From Mastigamoeba balamuthi (taxonomy: Eukaryota > Evosea > Mastigamoebida > Mastigamoebidae): a stretch of DNA of 64,000 nucleotides. Of this stretch, positions 43,844 to 54,108 are shown piece after piece. Location of the stretch: assembly GCA_902651635.1 (NCBI GenBank), contig CACRSC010000014.1:98755-162754 (forward strand), in the 5' to 3' direction. Below the pieces are notes generated by a model. That model did not search any database, was not told the origin of the DNA, and saw only the letters and a program-made list of their open reading frames with translations. The position numbers and the translations under genes were made by a program. Every line of letters starts with the position of its first letter. Position 1 is the first letter of the stretch.

Positions 43844-45005
43844 TCCGTCGCCTCCGTCTCCGGTGCCCTGCGGCGGCTGCTGCTGCTGCGGCGTGCTGAC
43901 GGCCGAGCGCTTGGCCCTGGGGCTGCTCCTCCCCGTGCCGCTGTCGTCGCTGCTCTCGCTGCTGCTGGACCCCGCGTCGTTGGCGTGCTCGTTCTCGCCC
44001 TCGGCTGCGGCCCCCGCGCCCGCCTCGCGCGCGTCCGCGAGCCGCACGTCGACCATGCGGCCCCTCCGCGGCGGCCGCGCGGGCGACGAGTGCTTCCTGC
44101 GCCTGCCGCTCCCGCTCCCGCTGCTGTCGCGCTCCGCCAGCTGCTCCGGCGTCACGTAGAGTATCAGCGCCCTGCTCAGACTACACGCAAAATTCCCGTT
44201 TCCCGCCACGTCACAACACACGTCAGTCGGAAAATGGGCTCGGCGACGGCCCCTCACGCTGCGTAGGCGCACTCCTCTGTGTCGGGCCGCGGCACGAGGT
44301 CCGCGGGGGCCACCGGCGCCTCGGGGGCCGCGCAGGGCCCCCCCGCGGCGGCGGCGGCGGAGGCGGCGCGCAGCAGCAGCGGCGCCGGCAGCTCGACGCG
44401 CGGGCGCACGCGGACGACGGCGCCGTCGTCGTCGTCGTCGTCGGCCTCGTCGTCGGCGTCGCTGTCGAGCGCCTCGGCCGGCGGCGTCGACGCGGGCACC
44501 GCCGCGGGCATCGCCGGCGTGCTCGACGGCGTCGGGCAGACCAGCAGCGCTCGGGCGGCCGGCTGCGCCGCGCTGCCGCTTCGGGCAAAAGCCGCCGCTT
44601 CAGGGTCTTTATTGCGTGTGTCGGGTTGTCGTCAGATTTGCTCTTGTTTTGAAGAATTCTTGATTTTTGCGACAAAATTCGGAAAAGCGCGGGTGGGCCG
44701 GCGGGGGAGAGGGTGGGACGGGACGCACCGGGGGGCAGGACGGGGTCGGGAGCGTCGTCTATGCGGAGCATGCCAATCTCGGCGGCGATCTGCTCGGTGA
44801 GGAAGCGCTTGGTGGAGCGCGCGCAGGCCTCGGGGTCCTCGAGGGGCCGCTTGAGCCTGCGGACGCTCGGGTGGCACTCGTAGCCGCCAAAGAGCAGGCT
44901 GCCGTTGCCGCTGCTGCTGCCGGTGCTGCCGAGGGGCGCCAGCGGGGCCCCGGGGGCAGGGCCGCCCAGCAGCAGCGAGCGGCGGTAGGGGTCGTCGTCG
45001 ACCAT
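43793..45005 (-). CDS. Acidic, low-complexity protein of unknown function
   Basis: Three exons (44729-45005, 44258-44597, 43793-44180) join in phase to 334 aa. The start MVDDDPYRRSLLLGG is followed by a Gly/Ser-rich part and VRRLKRPLEDPEACARSTKRFLTEQIAAEIGML, which is predicted helical. Exon 2 holds an Asp-rich run (DADDEADDDDDD). Exon 3 opens with a conserved-looking LILYVTPEQLAERD and then basic RRRKHSSPARPPRRGR and a Ser/Gly/Asp tail ending DDAMIID. Charge pattern suggests a nuclear regulator, but no known domain is recognised. Introns have GT donors (gtgcgt, gtgagg). Confidence 0.5.
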
Positions 45006-45553
45006 GGACGGGCGAGGCTCTGCGAAGACGTAGGACTGCGTGGTTGTGCGCGGTTGGGTCCTGCGGGGTGTGGTGCCGCAGTGCTGGCGATGGGGCGAGG
45101 GTGCAAGCCGGACGAGAGCCGGTACGCGTCACAAGCAAATTTGGTGTTGTGGGGAGCATATCTCCTGAGATCTGAGCGAGGCGAAATCTTCAGGAATTGC
45201 AGCCCGTCTTCCCGAGAAATTTCGCTGAGATGTCGGTGGGATTCAGTTGGGGGGCGCGCCAATTTTTAAAACGTGTCTGTGAAGTAAGCGATACAGGCGA
45301 TGAAAATCCTCGCAGTGCTGATGCTGAAAATAGGCACAGGGACGTGGGAGCATGCCACAGTATCACGGGGCCTGGTGTCCACCCCGAGATGGCAGGAGGC
45401 AAGTCAGCCCACCCGAGCAACCTCACACAGCCCGTGAGATCACCGAAGATTCTCTAATCTTGCGGAATATTCCCCAGTGGATCTGCTATTTTTCTCTCTG
45501 CGCACCCGCCGCACGCGAAACCGCCGTCCCGGGCCGAGAGAACGCCCGCGCAC
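45006..45553. promoter_or_regulatory. Divergent promoter region
   Basis: No exon is recognised here. Gcatatctcctgagatct at about 45155 faces the minus-strand gene and gcggaatattcccc at 45463-45476 lies 78 bp before the plus-strand ATG. Both fit the recurrent AT-rich element. Confidence 0.4.
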
Positions 45554-46389
45554 ATGCCGCGTCTTCCCCCCAACAACCGCATCAGCAGCAGCGGCGCCCT
45601 CCACACGCACAGCATATGGGCACGCCCCTGGCCTCCTGCGTCTCTCTTTCTGCCCCCTGTGCTGACTGAGCGGCTTTCTCGTTTTTTCTGTTCGGTTTTC
45701 GCAGTCGCAGACTATCGGGTTCGACCCGCACGCGCCTGTGGCCCAGGCCGAGGCCCCGCAGCCCCAGATCGCGCCCGCCGGCCCCAGCGCCTACGAGAAC
45801 TTCAAGGGACTGCTGGCCGTGGCGCGCCTGACGGGCTCTGGCGGCTCCTCGGCCGTCCGCGGCTCGTGCAAGCGCTGTGGCGGTGGTAAGCCCCTCCCTC
45901 CCTCCCCCCTTCCTCTCTGGTGCCCCTCGGGCGCTCGTGCCTGACCTGGGTGCTCTCTCTCCCTCCTCCCCCCCTCTTGTGTTGGTCTGCCGGTGCTGCC
46001 GTCATGCATGCCTGCGGGGGTGCATGGGGCGCACGCGGTGATGGCGCGCAGTGGGGCACCTGACGCACCAGTGCTTCAACGCCATACCCAAGGCGGGCGC
46101 TGCTGCCGCGCAGCCGCCGCCGGCGCTGGTGCCTGAGGACTCGGAGTCGAGCTCGGGGGAGAGCTCCGAGTCGGAGGCGGAGCAGAGGAGCAAGAAGGAC
46201 AAGGACAAGGACAAGGGCGCCACGGAGAAGCACAGGCACAGGCACAGGCACTCGCACAAGAGGAGGCACGAGAGCGACGGCAGCAGCGCCTCTGAGGGCG
46301 ACGACGACGACGACGCGCACCGCCACAAGAAGAGGTCCAAGAAGTCCAAGCACCACAAGCACGGCAAGCACCACAAGAAGACCGAGTGA
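45554..46389 (+). CDS. SREK1IP1-like zinc-knuckle, Lys/His-rich splicing-associated protein
   Basis: Three exons (45554-45619, 45705-45885, 46052-46389) join in phase to 194 aa. A single CCHC knuckle, CKRCGGVGHLTHQC, is followed by a Ser/Glu stretch and a long Lys/His/Arg tail ending KHGKHHKK. This layout resembles SREK1IP1/p18SRP, which binds SR-type splicing factors through its knuckle and basic tail. A 75-residue N-terminal extension (IGFDPHAPVAQAEAPQ, AYENFKGLLAVARL) is unlike the animal protein. Intron 1 seems to use a GC donor (gcacgc) and intron 2 the standard gtaagc, which splits the knuckle's CGG|VGH. Role in splicing is inference from family likeness. Confidence 0.65.
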
Positions 46390-46591
46390 TTGCGTCCCCT
46401 CGGCCCCCCAGGCTTCCCCGGAAAAACGTCGTGTGTAAAAAAGCAGCACCGCTGCGTCACGGGGGCGAGAAAATACGAACAAAGCAGAAATATCCGGTCG
46501 TTAAAGATACACAAATCTCCGCCCACCGCCGAGAGATCATTTCGATTTCGTCCAAAAGCCGACCTCGCGGGCGGCGTGTGAGACCCCACCG

Positions 46592-49500
46592 ATGTCCCAA
46601 GTGCGCCCACTGCCGCGAGCATTCCAGCTCGCCCGCCGCCCTCGGAACCTCTCCCCCCCTTGACTCTTCCCCCGTCCGCAGGGCCAGCAACAGTTGTGCG
46701 TGTCGCCGGGCTGCTGCCAGCCCTCCATCTCAGACCCTCTTGGATCCAAGGGCTTCTGCTCGCAGCATGCCGTACGCTGCCCTCTCTCTCTCTCTCCATC
46801 GCCTGATATTCATCTGATTTGTCTGATTGGATATCTGGATTCGGGGGGTGCGTTTTGCCTGCGCCCCTTGTACGGAAATGGCGGACCTTTTTTTGGGCGT
46901 CGTCGGGACCACGGTGTAGTGCATGCTCGACGGCTGCCGCAATCCCCGCTACCTGGGCGTGCCGGGCGTCATGTACTGCTCGCAGGCCCACATCACCGCC
47001 AGCGCCGCCAAGGTGCCCTTCGTTCCCCCTCCCAAACCTTCGCTGTTCCGGTTCCGGAAACCTCTTGCAACCGCGTTTTCCCGGCGCGTCTCAACGCGTT
47101 TCTGCGGCTCTCCCGGGCGCAGTGCCAGCTGCCCGGGTGCGGCAAGCACGTGTCGTGCTCGCCCGAGGACGGGCGGGTGTTTGACTACTGCTGCCGGGCG
47201 CACGCCGAGAAGGCGCCGTGCAAGCGGGCGGGCTGCGCCAACCCGCGGGCCATCGACCCCGCGACGGGCGTCATCTACCCCTACTGCTCGCTGCTGCACA
47301 AGCAGGAGGACGAGAAGGCCGAGGCCGCCAAGGCGCTGGTCGCGCACAAGGCCGCGCAGGCGGCAGCGCAGGCGGCGGCAGCGGCGGCCGTGGGGTCGCC
47401 GGCGCCCGCGCACACGGCGTGCGTCAGGGCGACGCCGGGCAGGTGCAGGCTCTGCGGGGCCGCCGTCTCGACGGTCAACCCCGAGACGGGGCTGCTCTTC
47501 GAGTTCTGCTCGGTGCTGCACGCGCGCCAGGGCTCGCCGCTCTGCCCGGTCCCGCAGTGCACGAGCGTCTGCGCGACCAACCCCGCGGGCGGCTTCTTCG
47601 CGGGCTGCTGCAGGGAGCACTCGGCCTGGCTCGACCAGAACATGCGCGCTTCGGCAGCGGAGCTGAGCCAGCAGCAGCAGCCCTGCTGGACGCCCGACCA
47701 GGCGCTGGCGGCGCTGGCGCCCGGGATGACAGAGGACGTCGCCTGCCGCGCGCTCGAGGCGCTGCAGGGCAGCTCGGAGCTGCTGCGCGCCAACGCGTGC
47801 GCCGGCGTCAGGAGGATCGCGGGAGTGCTCGGGGCGCTCGCGGGCTCGCCGGCCCCGCTGCAGAGGGCCTGCGCGGTGCTGCAGCAGGCGGTCGCCCCGG
47901 ATCCCAAGGCCAGCGCGGAGCTCGCGCAGGGCCCCGCGTTCCAGGCCCTGCTCGACGCGCTCTCCAAGTGCAGGAAGAGCGCAGAGGCCGCGACGGCTGC
48001 GCTCGAGCTGCTCTGCGCGGTGCTGCCCGACGCGCGCGGGAAGTTCGCGAGGGCGGCGGGGCCCAAGCTGCTCGTCGACCTCGCGCGCGAGAGCCCGAGG
48101 AACGCGCGCGTCCGGAAACCTCTTGCAACCGCGTTTTCCCGGCGCGTCTCAACGCGTTTCTGCGGCTCTCCCGGGCGCAGTGCCAGCTGCCCGGGTGCGG
48201 CAAGCACGTGTCGTGCTCGCCCGAGGACGGGCGGGTGTTTGACTACTGCTGCCGGGCGCACGCCGAGAAGGCGCCGTGCAAGCGGGCGGGCTGCGCCAAC
48301 CCGCGGGCCATCGACCCCGCGACGGGCGTCATCTACCCCTACTGCTCGCTGCTGCACAAGCAGGAGGACGAGAAGGCCGAGGCCGCCAAGGCGCTGGTCG
48401 CGCACAAGGCCGCGCAGGCGGCAGCGCAGGCGGCGGCAGCGGCGGCCGTGGGGTCGCCGGCGCCCGCGCACACGGCGTGCGTCAGGGCGACGCCGGGCAG
48501 GTGCAGGCTCTGCGGGGCCGCCGTCTCGACGGTCAACCCCGAGACGGGGCTGCTCTTCGAGTTCTGCTCGGTGCTGCACGCGCGCCAGGGCTCGCCGCTC
48601 TGCCCGGTCCCGCAGTGCACGAGCGTCTGCGCGACCAACCCCGCGGGCGGCTTCTTCGCGGGCTGCTGCAGGGAGCACTCGGCCTGGCTCGACCAGAACA
48701 TGCGCGCCTCGGCAGCGGAGCTGAGCCAGCAGCAGCAGCCCTGCTGGACGCCCGACCAGGCGCTGGCGGCGCTGGCGCCCGGGATGACAGAGGACGTCGC
48801 CTGCCGCGCGCTCGAGGCGCTGCAGGGCAGCTCGGAGCTGCTGCGCGCCAACGCGTGCGCCGGCGTCAGGAGGATCGCGGGAGTGCTCGGGGCGCTCGCG
48901 GGCTCGCCGGCCCCGCTGCAGAGGGCCTGCGCGGTGCTGCAGCAGGCGGTCGCCCCGGATCCCAAGGCCAGCGCGGAGCTCGCGCAGGGCCCCGCGTTCC
49001 AGGCCCTGCTCGACGCGCTCTCCAAGTGCAGGAAGAGCGCAGAGGCCGCGACGGCGGCGCTCGAGCTGCTCTGCGCGGTGCTGCCCGACGCGCGCGGGAA
49101 GTTCGCGAGGGCGGCGGGGCCCAAGCTGCTCGTCGACCTCGCGCGCGAGAGCCCGAGGAACGCGCGCGTGTGCGAGGCGGTCTTCGCGGCGATGTTCGTC
49201 TCGGCGCCCGCGTCGTGCGAGCAGCTCGCGCAGCTCGGGGCCGCCAGGGTCGTCCTCGAGGCGATGGCCGCGATGCCCAAGGACGCCGAGCTGATGGTCG
49301 CGGCCAGCAGGGCGCTCATGGCGGTCTCCAACGGCAGCGAGGCGGCGCGCGCCGAGCTCGCGGGGCAGCAGGTCGCGCAGCTGCTGGCGCGCGCGCAGGC
49401 GGACCACCCGACGCACGAGAACGCGTTCCTCAACTGCAGGGACGCTCTGGGCCGCGCCGAGAGCGACGAGATCCGCACGGCCTCGACGACGCGCGTGTGC

Positions 49501-50918
49501 TCGTCGGTGTACGTGCCGCGCTGCATGCCCGCGTGCTGCGCGGGCAACCTGCTGTTCTGCCCCGAGTGCTGCACGTGCCAGTGGTTCCGCCAGTGCCTGC
49601 AGTGCGCCGACGAGGACTCGCGCATGTGGTACTGCGTCGTCTGCGCGCTGCGCCACCACGAGGCGCACAAGCACCGCATGTCGGCGCCGTTCTTCCTCCC
49701 GGGCGTCTGCGCGTGCACGCGCTCCGACTGCCGTATCGTCAAGCCCACGTCGCCGCTGCCGCAGCCGCCCAAGCCCTCGACGCCCGCGCCAAAGCCCACG
49801 GCGGCGTCGTCGCCGCACCTGCCGCCGGCTTCGGCGTCGCCGACGACGGCGTCGGGGAAGCCGCTCATGAAGAGGACGCCGGCGTCGGTGATCGCGAGGC
49901 GCGAGCTGGGGTGGGACGAGACGCAGCTGGCCTGGCAGACGGTCGTCGGCAAGCAGGGCGACGACTACGAGTGCGCCGACGTGCCGCAGGGGTCGCCGCT
50001 GTGGAAGGCCGTCCTGGCGCAGTTCGAGAAGCTGACGCCCGGGCAGCCCAAGCCGCGCACGTACAGAGTGACGCGCATCGAGGCGGTCAACAACAGCATG
50101 CTGACGACGGCGTTCGACATGCGCGGCGAGGTGCTCGAGCGGCGCAGGGGCGGCGAGGCCTCGCAGATGTTCCACTTCGCGGCCAAGGACCCCGACCAGA
50201 AGGCCGTGCTCGAGCGCCTGCGCAAGATGTTCATCCCGCAGGACCAGTACAAGAAGGCCAACTTCACGTTCCTCTGGCACGGCTGCGCGCCGGCCACCGC
50301 CAAGGCCATCTGCCTCGGAGGCCTCGCGGACCTGCGGCGCACCGACGGCGGCTTCTTCGGCAGCGGCGTGTACCTGACGCCGCAGGCGCAGTACGCGGCG
50401 CTCTACGCGGCGGGGCTGACGGGCAAGGCGCCGACGCCGACGGAGCAGGGCGAGTACACGGTGCTCCTGGCTGCGGGCACCGTCGGGCTCGCGTACCCCG
50501 TCACGCGCAAGAACGACTACTCGTACCCCGAGAAGAACGAGCCCTACTCGCTCTGCTCGTACCACTGCGCAGCTCCCATCCCCAAGAGCGCCATCGAAGC
50601 CGTATGCCCGCTTACCTGCTGGTTTTCTATTTCAATTGAATTGCACTTTATTTCGGAAGCAAGTTCTCTCTGCACCGCACTGCTGACCCTCGCGTTGCAT
50701 AGTACATTGCGAAGAACAGCGGGCCGCTGAGGGAGGCGCTGGCAAAGAGGAACGACAAGGCGCTCAAGCCGTCTTTTGACACGCACTTTGTGGGAGTGTC
50801 ACAAGTGTGGAGGTTCCAAGCGGCGCCTCCGGACCAGATTCAGTACGACGAGGTCGTCACGGCCGAGTCGCAGGTGCTGCCCCTCGCCATCGTGTACTTC
50901 AAGATCGGCAGCAGCTGA
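46592..50918 (+). CDS. PARP-type ADP-ribosyltransferase, paralogue 2 (contains tandem duplication)
   Basis: Same plan as paralogue 1. A 9-nt coding exon (MSQ, 46592-46600) is followed by one-module exons 46682-46771 and 46920-47012, a large exon from 47123 (or 48181 in the second copy) to 50601, and 50703-50918. Without the 1058-bp duplication the protein is about 942 aa. Cys modules include CVSPGC...CSQH, CMLDGC...CSQAH and CQLPGC...CCRAH. The armadillo-like region (SAEAATAALELLCAVLPDA, ASCEQLAQLGAARVVLEAMA) precedes a Cys/His block (CPECCTCQWFRQC, CVVCALRHHEAHKH). The catalytic domain has LWHGCAP, GSGVYLTPQAQYAALY and QYDEVVTAESQVLPLAIVY, keeping H-Y-E. As sequenced, copy 1 runs out of frame into copy 2; splicing from 47013 to the second-copy acceptor would bypass it. 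Confidence 0.82.
47054..49169 (+). repeat. 1058-bp tandem duplication within PARP paralogue 2
   Basis: Units 47054-48111 and 48112-49169 are near-identical (two differences noted, at about 47648 and 47995 relative to copy 2). The unit starts inside an intron, includes its acceptor, four Cys modules and part of the armadillo-like region. Its length is not a multiple of three, so it breaks the frame at the junction. No N marks the joint. A mis-joined haplotype or a genuine recent duplication are both possible. Confidence 0.85.
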
Positions 50919-51530
50919 GCGCCCCTCAGCTCTGCTCGATTGTGCTGCCTGAACCGATCAGATCCCCTGTGTTGTTGGCACAGTTGTCGAGGTCAATTGG
51001 AAAACCCACTGAATAACACATCCAGGTTACCATTTGCGGGTGCTTCAGAGCTGCATCCCTTTCGTGACCTGCAGTGCCTCGCCGTCTGCAGGTCTTCGGG
51101 GCGCAGTACCCGAGGTGCTGTCCTCGCGAAACATGACTTTCCTGGTGTCGTAACCTCAGTTAGTTTGCGATTACAAAACCCAACAAACTGAATTTAAATT
51201 GCGACTTATTCCGTTGGAAAGGGCCCCGTGTCCCCTCCTCCCCCGGCTGCTGCTGCGGGTCTCCGCCGTCCCCTGCCCGTTCGCCGGTCTTGATCCCTAT
51301 TGCTGCGTATGCTCTGTACGTGTGGCCGAGATCTCGGCGGGTGTTGCATGGGCTACCTGACCACGTCCGCTCAGCGATCCCGAGTGCTCTCGCAGCATCA
51401 GAATCAGCTTGCACATTCCTGAAGAATCAAAAATCTGGCACCTCTGACCCGCACTGTTGCACTGTGCTGATTTCCCGCCAGGGTGGATATTCCCCACTGA
51501 GGCTTTGTACCGTCATTCAGTTAGCAACCG
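50919..51530. other. Intergenic
   Basis: I see no gene or RNA. Composition is more balanced than in the coding parts. Ggatattcccc at 51484-51494, 37 bp before the next ATG, matches the recurrent promoter element. Confidence 0.45.
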
Positions 51531-53808
51531 ATGGCGTTCAGGTGGTGGCTAGTGCCCCTCGCGGCCGCGCTCGCTGCGCAAGACAGTGGCCCTGACCGCA
51601 TAGTCGCCGACATCGACTACGGCCCACGGTTGACGCCCGGGGATCAGTTCAGCCCCGCGTGCGCTGTCGTCAGCTACGCCCCGCACGACATTCCGGCTCT
51701 GCTGCTCGCTGGGACCGGTTTCGCCCGGCTCTTCCTCACCGAATCGCAGCGCATGACACTGTCCACCGGCGCCTACGTGTGGCTCGGCCTCTACACCAAC
51801 AACACCCACGTCTTCCACATGGACTTTGACATCGTCGACCGCGCCAGCGGCGCCGTGCTGCGTCGCTGCGCCCCCGCGTGCCTAACGATCGACAAGAACT
51901 CGTTCCGCATCCGCGTGCTGAACACGACCGTCGTCGACACCGGACCGCTGGCGAGCGACCAGATCTCTCAAGCTCAGTGGAGAGCCGCCGCGGTGGTTTC
52001 GCACGAGGGCGTTGAGCTGCTCTGGATGGGCGAGACACTGTCCTTCGCGAAGAGCGATCAGGCGAGGGCGGCTGTCACGCAGGCGCTGAGGGCCGCCAAG
52101 GAGCCCGGCGGGACGCTGGCGTTCACGATGCGGGTGACGCGAGAGGGCGCGGCCAATTGCTCTCGCGCGCCAGACAAAATGAACTGGGGCGCAGCAGTGA
52201 TGCGCGTGGTGGCCAGCAGCCTCTGCACCGACTCAGGCTGCTCGCTGTGCAGCCACATCAGCAACTGCGATTGGGACGATACCGGTCAGTGCGACAACAA
52301 GGGCTGCTCCGAGTGCCAGCCGGAGCTCGAGCTGCTGCCCCGCGCCGTCGGCGACGACCTCGGAAACATGCTCCCCGTCTGCTTCCCGCGGGAACGCCCC
52401 GACCTCTGCCACCAGTCGTGGACGGAACGGTCCTGCACAGGGCAGGGCCCCACGTGTCGGTGGTGCGCGATGCGCGAGGCCTGTCTCAACTCCACGGTCC
52501 CGTGCCCGTCCATCTGCTCGTCGGAGGCCGAGAGCTCGTGCAACGGGACGCACTGGTGTCACTGGCGCGGCAGCCGCTGCGAGGGCTTCGAGAGAGCGCT
52601 GGGACCTCCTCTGGGAGACGGCAAGACTGTCGTGTGGGCCCGCAACTACTCGCTTCCGGGCTCTGCAGACGACGCGGCCCTCACGGACGCGCGGCACGAG
52701 ATGCCGATGCTGCGGATCGGTGCCGCGGGCATCGCGTCGTACGTCATCAACGGCTCGGAGACCAGGAGCCTGCGGAGCGGATTCGTATGGAGGGCCAGCA
52801 TCAGCCCACCCGACGCAGCTGCCCGCCTGCGCGTCCGCCTCAGCACAGGCGCAGGAGGCGCGACGGCCGAGTGCGTGCCGTTCTGCCTGGACCTCGGTAA
52901 CCCTGCGGCGCTTACAGTCGGTAACGCCACCAAGAGGATACTGGACATCCCGTTCGGGTCTGCTACGTCGCTGATCGACGTCAAGGTTCTTGTGCAGGAG
53001 AGCACGTTCGCGGTCTCAGTCGGCTCCTTCGTGTGGAATGGCCGCCTGGATACCACAGAGGCTCTGAGCGTCATCGGCCACGGCAAGAGCACCGTTCTCT
53101 CGCTCCGTGCTTCTCTGGCTGGCTCAGAAGCCTCTGCGGGAGGCCTCGCGCTGGAGGTGGCCCACGTGTCTCTCGCCAGGCTCTGCATGGTGGACAACTG
53201 CAGGCAGTGCAGCACGCTCGGCAGCTGCAGCGTCTGCGACGAGGGCTACGTGCGGAGTCTGACACCCGACGCTTCCGCATTCGTGTGCGCCTGCGCCTGC
53301 GACGGCCCCTCGACCGAGACCACGTGCCTCAACGCCTCGGGGTCCTGCCACTGGTGTGACGGCGCTTGCCAGCTGCGCTCCCTCTCGTGCGCTCAGAGTG
53401 CGGATGCCTCGTCTTCCTCATCCTCAGCCGTCAGCATCGAATGCCCTGCCTACGCCACCCCGGAGGTCTCGCTCCTCGTCTCTTCCCAGCCCCTCTCACG
53501 AGCTACTGCAGGAGTGCGAGTGGCCGCATGGCGCTGTTTCATGCCAGTGGATCGGGGGCCGGTGCGTGCAGCCTGTGACGACGTCGTCCGAGGTGCCGCA
53601 GCCGCTCCCCGCTGCAGGGGGCGGCCGCTCACACCGCCGCATGGTCGTGGCGATCGTGGCGTCCTTCGCGACTGCGGGGCCCGCCGTGGCCGTGGCCGCA
53701 GGGGTCGCAGTGTTTCTCGTGGGGAGACGCCTGCGGAACCCAGCGCCGAAGGAGGTCGACCTGCTGGCCAAGGAAAAGCAACAGCGAGGGCACGCATCGA
53801 AGAGCTGA
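51531..53808 (+). CDS. Type I membrane protein with Cys-rich ectodomain
   Basis: Two exons (51531-53465 and 53512-53808) joined by a 46-nt intron (donor gtctcg) give 743 aa. A signal peptide (MAFRWWLVPLAAALAAQDSG) leads a large ectodomain with two related beta-rich halves (GAYVWLGLYTNNTHVFHMDF and SGFVWRASISPP; each ends in a FCLDLGN- or CLTIDKN-like strand). Each half is followed by clustered Cys, for example CSLCSHISNC, TCRWCAMREAC, CHWRGSRC and CHWCDGACQ, resembling PSI/plexin-type knots. Several N-glycosylation sites occur. A span (MVVAIVASFATAGPAVAVAAG) lies near the C-terminus, followed by a short basic tail of about 30 aa with no enzyme domain. A cell-surface adhesion or receptor role is inference. 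Confidence 0.65.
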
Positions 53809-53830
53809 TCTCTTTGCACCACCAGGTTTC

Positions 53831-53836
53831 AATAAA
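53831..53836 (+). terminator. Possible polyadenylation signal
   Basis: AATAAA lies 23 nt after the stop codon of the type I membrane protein gene, which fits the compact gene spacing seen throughout. Confidence 0.45.
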
Positions 53837-53980
53837 CGCCCATGGGCGTTCCCGAAGGAATCCGACACTGGCGCGATGCTGCAATTTGACAATCTCGGTG
53901 CGGCGCAATAGCCAGCCAGGGTCTCTGGCCCCCGCCCGACGTGTGCTCTTCCGCAGGTTCCCGGCGTTACAAGAACGTGT

Positions 53981-54010
53981 AGATATTTTCCTACAGGGCA
54001 GATATTTTGC
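53981..54010 (+). promoter_or_regulatory. ATATT promoter elements before PARP paralogue 3
   Basis: Agatattttcc and cagatattttgc, about 20 bp apart, lie 100-130 bp before the ATG at 54109. They match the recurring AT-rich element. Confidence 0.35.
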
Positions 54011-54108
54011 TGTGGTAATAGAGGCGGTTCAAGGTTGGGCGGCAACCCCGAGAGCCCCCCACCCCCCTAACACCCTCTCCCGCACCTCCCGCCCGAGCCT
54101 CCCGAGCC

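Noticed and set aside
47218-50730. A 1170-codon plus-strand frame through PARP paralogue 2
   Set aside because: Its first part is a shadow frame of copy 1 and its second part the real PARP frame. It exists only because the 1058-bp duplication changes the frame.
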